Source of the DNA: Omnitrophica bacterium RIFCSPLOWO2_01_FULL_45_10
GTDB taxonomy: Bacteria; Omnitrophota; Gorgyraeia; 2-01-FULL-45-10
Assembly (NCBI GenBank): GCA_001804165.1
Contig: MHFL01000050.1
Span: 45,429-55,757 of the forward strand
Length of the DNA stretch: 10,329 nt
Direction: 5' to 3'
Shown here: positions 6,549-10,329 of the stretch, in pieces
Numbering within the stretch: position 1 is the stretch's first letter
Layout: every line of letters starts with the position of its first letter
The notes under the pieces: model-generated
What the model was told of the DNA's origin: nothing
Seen by the model: the letters and a program-made list of their open reading frames with translations, nothing else
Databases searched by the model: none
Made by a program: the position numbers and the translations under genes

Positions 6549-6812
6549 TTAGCCCTTCTTTAACACTTCAACAAGCCGCCATCTCTTGGTCTTTGACATG
6601 GGTCTCGTCTCCTCTATTCTGACGGTATCGCCAAGTTTGGCTATTCGTTTCTCGTCGTGCGCCTTAAATTTCGTCGCGGTTCGTATCAACTTAGAGTACA
6701 TAGGATGGTGCTTCACCCTATCTACCTTCACGGTAATGGTTTTTTCCATCTTATCGCTTGTAACTATCCCGATCCTCTCTTTACGTTTAGGTCTTAAAGC
6801 ATCATTTGGCAT
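6549..6812 (-). CDS. rpsQ: Small-subunit ribosomal protein S17
   Basis: Primary 16S rRNA-binding protein of the 30S body, with an OB fold. The 87 residues show [18 protein letters not shown] near residue 11, [19 protein letters not shown] and the signature [20 protein letters not shown]. The start is unusual in position: ATG 6812 lies inside the end of rpmC, overlapping it by 11 nt. AAGGA at 6821-6825, also inside rpmC, stands 8 nt before it, which supports this start. The next in-frame methionine is at residue 22, inside the conserved core, so a later start is unlikely. Confidence 0.97.
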   Translation of the reverse strand: MPNDALRPKRKERIGIVTSDKMEKTITVKVDRVKHHPMYSKLIRTATKFKAHDEKRIAKLGDTVRIEETRPMSKTKRWRLVEVLKKG

Positions 6813-6999
6813 TTAATTTTTCCTTCGCGACGGTTTCGCATCTCGCTATATCTTTTCTTATTTCTCGTATCCTGTGCGGCTTTTCGATTCTTCCTGCCTC
6901 GCCTTGAGTGCGCAGGTCGAACAGGTCTTTTTTTAAAGACCTCACTTTTTGAGATATCTCGTCGTGCGTCATATTTCTTAATTCATTTGCCTTCATCAT
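6802..6999 (-). CDS. rpmC: Large-subunit ribosomal protein L29
   Basis: Small two-helix protein near the polypeptide exit tunnel, where with L23 it forms part of the docking site for trigger factor and SRP. The chosen frame has 65 residues with the family's central motif: [19 protein letters not shown] followed by [10 protein letters not shown] longer open frame begins at 7065, but its first 22 residues overlap rplP and resemble no L29 N-terminus. ATG 6999 overlaps the rplP stop as ATGA, and the next codon is also ATG (6996), so either could start. The 3' end overlaps rpsQ by 11 nt. Confidence 0.96.
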   Translation of the reverse strand: MMKANELRNMTHDEISQKVRSLKKDLFDLRTQGEAGRIEKPHRIREIRKDIARCETVAKEKLNAK

Positions 7000-7415
7000 A
7001 TGTGCAGCGCCCTCGTAACAAATTTCGTCCTGAAGGGTATTTTGTGCGCGGCTATTCTCATGCATTCACGAGCGATCTCCATAGGCACTCCGCCCATCTC
7101 AAATAATACCTTGCCATTTTTTACTACCGCTACCCAATGGCTGGGATCGCCTTTGCCTTTTCCCATTCTCGTCTCTGCCGGTTTCTTTGTGATCGGCTTA
7201 TCCGGAAATACCCTGAGCCAAACTTTGCCGCCTCCTTTTAAATTTCGCATAAGCGCGACCCTGGCCGCCTCTATCTGCCTGTCGCTGAACCACGCGTTTT
7301 CAAGCGCCTTGACGCCGAACTCCCCAAATGAGAGGCTTGAGCCCCTGAACGCGGTTCCGCGCATTTTACCCTTCTGCATCTTCCGAAATTTTACCCTCTT
7401 CGGCATCAATCCCAT
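6996..7415 (-). CDS. rplP: Large-subunit ribosomal protein L16
   Basis: Late-assembling 50S protein by the A-site tRNA elbow and the peptidyl transferase region. The 139 residues begin [20 protein letters not shown] and continue with [12 protein letters not shown], then the RMGKGKG loop at 83-89 (its Arg83 matches the arginine hydroxylated in E. coli) and [18 protein letters not shown]. The end ([12 protein letters not shown]) is typical of the family. ATG 7415 has GAGG 5 nt upstream and follows rpsC by 15 nt; the alternative ATG at 7406 is less well spaced. The stop overlaps the rpmC start by 4 nt. Confidence 0.98.
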   Translation of the reverse strand: MGLMPKRVKFRKMQKGKMRGTAFRGSSLSFGEFGVKALENAWFSDRQIEAARVALMRNLKGGGKVWLRVFPDKPITKKPAETRMGKGKGDPSHWVAVVKNGKVLFEMGGVPMEIARECMRIAAHKIPFRTKFVTRALHI

Positions 7416-7430
7416 TATATCCTCGGCAAT

Positions 7431-8099
7431 CTAGTGTTTTGTATCTTTTGTGGGTTCTTCGCTCGTCTTATCCAGAACCTTATCCCCTTTATAAATCCAT
7501 ACCTTCACGCCAATTAAACCGTATGTGGTCAATGCCTCCGCGAAACCGTAGTCTATATCGGCCCTGAGCGTCTGGGCCGGTATTGAGCCTACTCTCAACC
7601 CGTCGTCTCTTGCTATCTCAGCTCCGCCTAATCTTCCAGCACATATGATCTTGGCCCCCTTGGCGCCTGAATCCATCGCGTTCTGAATCGCTCTCTTCAT
7701 GGTGCGTCTATGCGGAATGCGTTTCTCCAATTGAAGACATATGTTCTCGGAAATGAGTTGAGCGTCGAGGTTGGCATTCTTTATCTCTTTTATATCGACC
7801 AAAACCTCTTTCCCTATCATGGACTGGAGTTCCTCTTTCAACTTCTCTATCTCTGTGCCGCGTCGGCCGATAACCAGCGCTGGCCTGGCCGAATAGATTA
7901 TGATCCGCGTCCTATCGCTTGAACGCTCTATCTCTATTTTCGAAACAGCCGCGCTCGACAAGGTCTTTTTTATAAACTTCCTTATTTTAAAATCCTCGAG
8001 CAGGAGTTTAGGAAAATTATCTTTCTTGGAAAACCATCTTGATTTCCAGTCATAAATATATCCTACCCTTAATCCGTACGGGTGAGCCTTTTGTCCCAC
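7431..8099 (-). CDS. rpsC: Small-subunit ribosomal protein S3
   Basis: 30S head protein at the mRNA entry channel that takes part in the ribosome helicase activity. The 222 residues begin MGQKAHPYGLRVG. A type II KH RNA-binding domain follows, with the loop VIGRRG at 76-81 in place of the commoner VIGKKG. The C-terminal S3 domain contains RRTMKRAIQNAMDSGAKGAKI, split here as two conserved stretches around residues 129-150, and GRLGGAEIARDD, followed by ADIDYGFAEALTTYGLIGVKVWIYKG. The start is GTG 8099, with AAAGG about 8 nt upstream, 16 nt after rplV. A short hydrophilic tail ends the protein. Confidence 0.98.
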   Translation of the reverse strand: MGQKAHPYGLRVGYIYDWKSRWFSKKDNFPKLLLEDFKIRKFIKKTLSSAAVSKIEIERSSDRTRIIIYSARPALVIGRRGTEIEKLKEELQSMIGKEVLVDIKEIKNANLDAQLISENICLQLEKRIPHRRTMKRAIQNAMDSGAKGAKIICAGRLGGAEIARDDGLRVGSIPAQTLRADIDYGFAEALTTYGLIGVKVWIYKGDKVLDKTSEEPTKDTKH

Positions 8100-8115
8100 G
8101 TTATACGCCTTTCGT

Positions 8116-8490
8116 CTATTTGACTTTTTTAGCGGCCTTCTTCGTTTCTTTCACTTTTGACCGTTCATCTAACTCCACGATTAAATGACTCGTGCGCTTT
8201 CTTATCGTTGACGCCCTACCCATTGATGCGGCCCTGAATCGTTTCAGCGTAGGACCGCAGTTGGCGACCATATTGGAAATGTAGAGATTGGACGGGTCCA
8301 GCCCGGACAGCCGTTTTGCGTTGGCTATAGCCGATTTCAATAAGTCTATAGCGTACTGCGAGGCCTTCTTTTTAACGCTCATTAAAATATAGATGGCCTC
8401 TTCGGGAGATCTGCCTTTGACCAGCGGTATGATCTGCCTGAATTTCCTGGGTGTTATCCTGACATATCTTAAAATCGCTTTCGATACCAT
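8116..8490 (-). CDS. rplV: Large-subunit ribosomal protein L22
   Basis: Lines the polypeptide exit tunnel; its long beta-hairpin reaches the tunnel constriction and is the site of macrolide-resistance changes in other bacteria. The 124 residues show YVRITPRKFRQIIPLVKGR at 9-27, helix residues with AIANAKRLSGLDPSNLYI, and the hairpin GPTLKRFRAASMGRASTIRK at about 79-98, then RTSHLIVELDE. The C-terminal dozen residues are lysine-rich. ATG 8490 matches the family N-terminus, but no Shine-Dalgarno precedes it. The leader is a heptad array (8496-8527) plus five A residues before ATG. Confidence 0.97.
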   Translation of the reverse strand: MVSKAILRYVRITPRKFRQIIPLVKGRSPEEAIYILMSVKKKASQYAIDLLKSAIANAKRLSGLDPSNLYISNMVANCGPTLKRFRAASMGRASTIRKRTSHLIVELDERSKVKETKKAAKKVK

Positions 8491-8495
8491 TTTTT

Positions 8496-8527
8496 CTATT
8501 CGCTATCCGCTAAACGCTATACGCTAA
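8496..8527 (-). repeat. Tandem heptad array filling the rpsS-rplV spacer
   Basis: On the minus strand, directly after the rpsS stop, the sequence is TT followed by AGCGTAT (8525-8519), AGCGTTT (8518-8512), AGCGGAT (8511-8505), AGCGAAT (8504-8498) and AG. The four units share AGCG and mostly end in AT, with the fifth position changing. Only five A residues separate the array from the rplV start. The period of 7, the AT/AG unit borders and the position right after a stop codon match the arms of the 4961-5035 palindrome, although the unit core differs (AGCG against AGTCG). There is no inverted partner arm here. Function unknown; a short tandem repeat family in operon spacers is the simplest reading. 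Confidence 0.85.
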
Positions 8528-8812
8528 TTAAGTCTTCTCCATCGATACTTCGGTAGCCGCTCCGTGCCGCTTGAATATGCGCGTAGGCGAAAATTCCCCT
8601 AACTTATGTCCTACCATATTTTCCGTGACATAGACCGGTATGAACCTTTTGCCATTATAAACATTGAATGTAAGCCCGACAAAGTCAGGCGCTATTGTCG
8701 ATCTTCGCGACCACGTCTGAATCGGCTTCCTATCACCTGACTTTACAGCCTTTTGGACTTTGAGCAAAAGTTTTTCGTCTATGAACGGGCCTTTTTTTGT
8801 CGACCTTGACAC
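8528..8812 (-). CDS. rpsS: Small-subunit ribosomal protein S19
   Basis: 30S head protein that works with S13 near the A-site tRNA. The 94 residues begin with [15 protein letters not shown], continue with [20 protein letters not shown] and [19 protein letters not shown], and contain the family signature [16 protein letters not shown]. The start is GTG 8812, adjoining the rplB stop with no gap (TAAGTG); AGGAG at 8820-8824, within the last codons of rplB, stands 7 nt before it and supports that start. The stop is followed at once by the heptad array. Confidence 0.98.
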   Translation of the reverse strand: MSRSTKKGPFIDEKLLLKVQKAVKSGDRKPIQTWSRRSTIAPDFVGLTFNVYNGKRFIPVYVTENMVGHKLGEFSPTRIFKRHGAATEVSMEKT

Positions 8813-9634
8813 TTATTTTCTCCTCTTAATGATATATTTATCCGAGTGTTTCTTCTTTTTCCTCGTCTTCAAACCCTTTGCGTATTGTCCCCACGGCGAT
8901 CTCGGCTGGCCGCCGCTCGCCTTGCCCTCGCCTCCGCCCATTGGGTGATCATGTGGATTCTTCGCTACGCCTCTTGAATACGGTCTCCGGCCGAGCCATC
9001 TCGACCTGCCTGCCTTGCCTAAAGATATAGTTCCATGCTCTATGTTGCCGACCTGGCCTATTGTGGCGAAGGCGTCCAAGCCAACCATGCGTATTTCCCC
9101 GCTCGGCAATTTAACCTGCGCATAACCCGCCTCTTTAGCCATAATCACGCAGGAATTACCCGCTGAACGCGCCACCGCAGCTCCCGAACCCCTTCTCAAC
9201 TCAACATTGTGTATAGGAATGCCTACGGGTATATTCTCCAACGGCAGAGCGTTCCCGGTTTTTATTTCACATGACTTGCCTGCCATTACTTCGTCGTTCA
9301 CGTTCAGGCCGGCCGGCGCGATAATATATCTTCTCTCTTTGTCCTGATATTCAACCAGCGCCAGTCTCGCTGAGCGGTTAGGGTCATATTCGATTCCTAT
9401 CACCTTTGCCGGCACACCCAATTTATCTCGTTTAAAATCTATGAGCCGTATCTGCCTCTTGTGACCGCCGCCCCTGTGTCTCGATGTAATCCTGCCATAG
9501 ACGTTCCTACCGCCTGATTTTCTCAGGGGCACAAGGAGCCTTTTCTCCGGTTTAGATTTCGTCAGCTCCTCAAAATCGGCGATCGCGGCCCATCTTAACG
9601 CGTCAGTTGTTGGTTTGAATTTTTTTATGCCCAT
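8813..9634 (-). CDS. rplB: Large-subunit ribosomal protein L2
   Basis: Core 23S rRNA-binding protein needed for subunit association and peptidyl transferase activity. The 273 residues equal the E. coli length. It opens [15 protein letters not shown] and shows [20 protein letters not shown], the SH3-like region with [18 protein letters not shown], and the C-terminal [14 protein letters not shown]. The histidine of DHP (about residue 230) matches the functionally important His229 of E. coli. The next motif residue is Met where E. coli has His (HPMGGGEG against HPHGGGEG). The basic end [17 protein letters not shown] is typical. Begins 12 nt after rplW with only a weak ribosome-binding site. Confidence 0.98.
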   Translation of the reverse strand: MGIKKFKPTTDALRWAAIADFEELTKSKPEKRLLVPLRKSGGRNVYGRITSRHRGGGHKRQIRLIDFKRDKLGVPAKVIGIEYDPNRSARLALVEYQDKERRYIIAPAGLNVNDEVMAGKSCEIKTGNALPLENIPVGIPIHNVELRRGSGAAVARSAGNSCVIMAKEAGYAQVKLPSGEIRMVGLDAFATIGQVGNIEHGTISLGKAGRSRWLGRRPYSRGVAKNPHDHPMGGGEGKASGGQPRSPWGQYAKGLKTRKKKKHSDKYIIKRRK

Positions 9635-9646
9635 ATCATTACTCGT

Positions 9647-9928
9647 TTACACAACATCTATTTTGCTTCCTTCCTTCAGCGTGACGATAGCCTTCTTCCA
9701 TTCAGGCGTCTTTCCTTCCGCATATCGCACGCGCTTAAGTTTACCTTTCATAGTAAGCGTATTGACGCGCGCCACTTTTACATTATATATATCCTCGACA
9801 GCGCGTTTTATCTCGATCTTGTTGCTGTTTTTGTCTACCCAAAAAAGATATTTGTTGAGCGCCCTCTGAATATTCGCGCCTTTTTCGGTCCTAAGAAGAC
9901 TTTTAACAATGTCCTGCGGCTCTTTCAT
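9647..9928 (-). CDS. rplW: Large-subunit ribosomal protein L23
   Basis: 50S protein at the tunnel exit and main docking site for trigger factor and SRP. The chosen frame gives 93 residues, the family norm: RTEKG at 13-17, the rRNA-binding stretch NKYLFWVDKNSNKIEIKRAV at 25-44, YNVKVARVNTLTMKGK, and EWKKAIVTLKEG near the end. A longer frame opens at 9985, but its first 19 residues lie within rplD and are unlike L23. ATG 9928 overlaps the rplD stop as ATGA. The upstream GGAAG is some 10 nt away, so coupling to rplD is likely. Confidence 0.96.
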   Translation of the reverse strand: MKEPQDIVKSLLRTEKGANIQRALNKYLFWVDKNSNKIEIKRAVEDIYNVKVARVNTLTMKGKLKRVRYAEGKTPEWKKAIVTLKEGSKIDVV

Positions 9929-10329
9929 TTGAATCTTTCTTCCAACTTCTCTAATGCGGACTTCTGTATCACCACTGTCCCGCATTTCAAGACGTCCATA
10001 GTGTTAAAATCCTTACACAATTTTATTGACACTCCCTTTATGTTTCTGCCCGCCCTCGCTGTCGCTTCGTCGATTTTCTCCAATACGAAAAGGCTGGCGC
10101 CTTTCAGCTTCAATGCGTCCATGATCGCCTTAAAGAACTTGGTCTTTGGCTGTTCGAGTTTTATAGAGTCTATGCCTATCAGCCCGTTTTCATTGAATTT
10201 TAAATTGAGGCTTGATAGGAATGCGACCCTCCTAATCTTTTTTGGTATCTCGTAATGGTAGTCGCGCGGATGCGGCCCAAAGATAACGCCTCCGCCTCTC
10301 CACAAAGGGCTTCTTATAGAACCCGCCCG
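9925..10329 (-). CDS. rplD: Large-subunit ribosomal protein L4, N-terminus outside the window
   Basis: Early 50S assembly protein whose long loop lines the exit tunnel; in E. coli it also represses the S10 operon. The frame runs without a stop to the right edge, so about 134 C-terminal residues of a usual 200 or so are visible, starting within the tunnel-loop motif: GSIRSPLWRGGGVIFGP is at visible residues 3-19, followed by PRDYHYEIPKKIRRVAF. The rest has the family's central and C-terminal parts. An apparent start at 10305 is a TTG leucine codon inside the conserved loop, not a real start. The stop overlaps rplW as ATGA. The operon's first genes and any leader would lie to the right. Confidence 0.96.
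   Translation of the reverse strand, partial: RAGSIRSPLWRGGGVIFGPHPRDYHYEIPKKIRRVAFLSSLNLKFNENGLIGIDSIKLEQPKTKFFKAIMDALKLKGASLFVLEKIDEATARAGRNIKGVSIKLCKDFNTMDVLKCGTVVIQKSALEKLEERFK

Noticed and set aside
7000..7065. Longer N-terminus for L29 starting at 7065
   Set aside because: The extra 22 residues overlap rplP in another frame and match no L29; the ATG pair at 6999/6996 fits the family.
8496..8527. CRISPR array
   Set aside because: Units are 7 nt with no spacers; there are no 23-40 nt repeats and no cas genes.
9929..9985. Longer N-terminus for L23 starting at 9985
   Set aside because: The extra 19 residues lie inside rplD and are unlike L23; ATG 9928 gives the normal length and an ATGA coupling.

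Overview
The window is one unbroken block of bacterial ribosomal-protein genes. All of them lie on the minus strand, so transcription runs from the right edge to the left. It corresponds to the classic S10-spc superoperon: (rplD partial)-rplW-rplB-rpsS-rplV-rpsC-rplP-rpmC-rpsQ-rplN-rplX-rplE-rpsN-rpsH-rplF-rplR-rpsE-rplO-secY-adk-(map partial). The gene content is bacterial: L29/S17 and L15-SecY-Adk-Map order, zinc-type S14, bacterial L2, L4 and S8. The exact lineage cannot be fixed by eye. The missing L30 gene, the HP-M-GGGEG form of L2 and the heptad-repeat spacers would fit a PVC-related uncultured lineage such as Omnitrophota, but that is inference.

Right third (about 6996-10329): distal part of the S10 operon. 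L4, L23, L2, S19, L22, S3 and L16 are built around 23S and 16S rRNA, and the proteins show their family signatures. Middle (about 3020-6999): L29, S17 and then the spc genes L14, L24, L5, S14, S8, L6, L18 and S5. Left third (1-3023): L15, the SecY translocon channel, adenylate kinase and methionine aminopeptidase, cut by the left edge. Ribosome assembly genes are thus followed by genes for protein export, nucleotide balance and N-terminal Met removal.

Packing is very tight. Four junctions are 4-nt ATGA overlaps (rplD/rplW, rplP/rpmC, rpsE/rplO, adk/map), secY/adk share a base (TGATG), and rpmC/rpsQ overlap by 11 nt. This suggests translational coupling along one message. No promoter, terminator, RNA gene, insertion sequence or CRISPR array is visible, and no gene-free stretch reaches 100 bases.

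The unusual material is in the three longest spacers. The 97-nt rpsN-rpsH spacer holds a 75-nt imperfect palindrome (33-nt arms, 27 of 33 positions paired, 9-nt loop), each arm made of degenerate 7-nt units. The 37-nt rpsS-rplV spacer is almost wholly a tandem array of four 7-nt units of similar design and leaves rplV without a recognisable Shine-Dalgarno. The 51-nt rplE-rpsN spacer has a smaller 7-bp palindrome. The two heptad elements start immediately after the upstream stop codon. They look like a dispersed heptad repeat family that inserts into operon spacers, and are the best candidates here for something undescribed.
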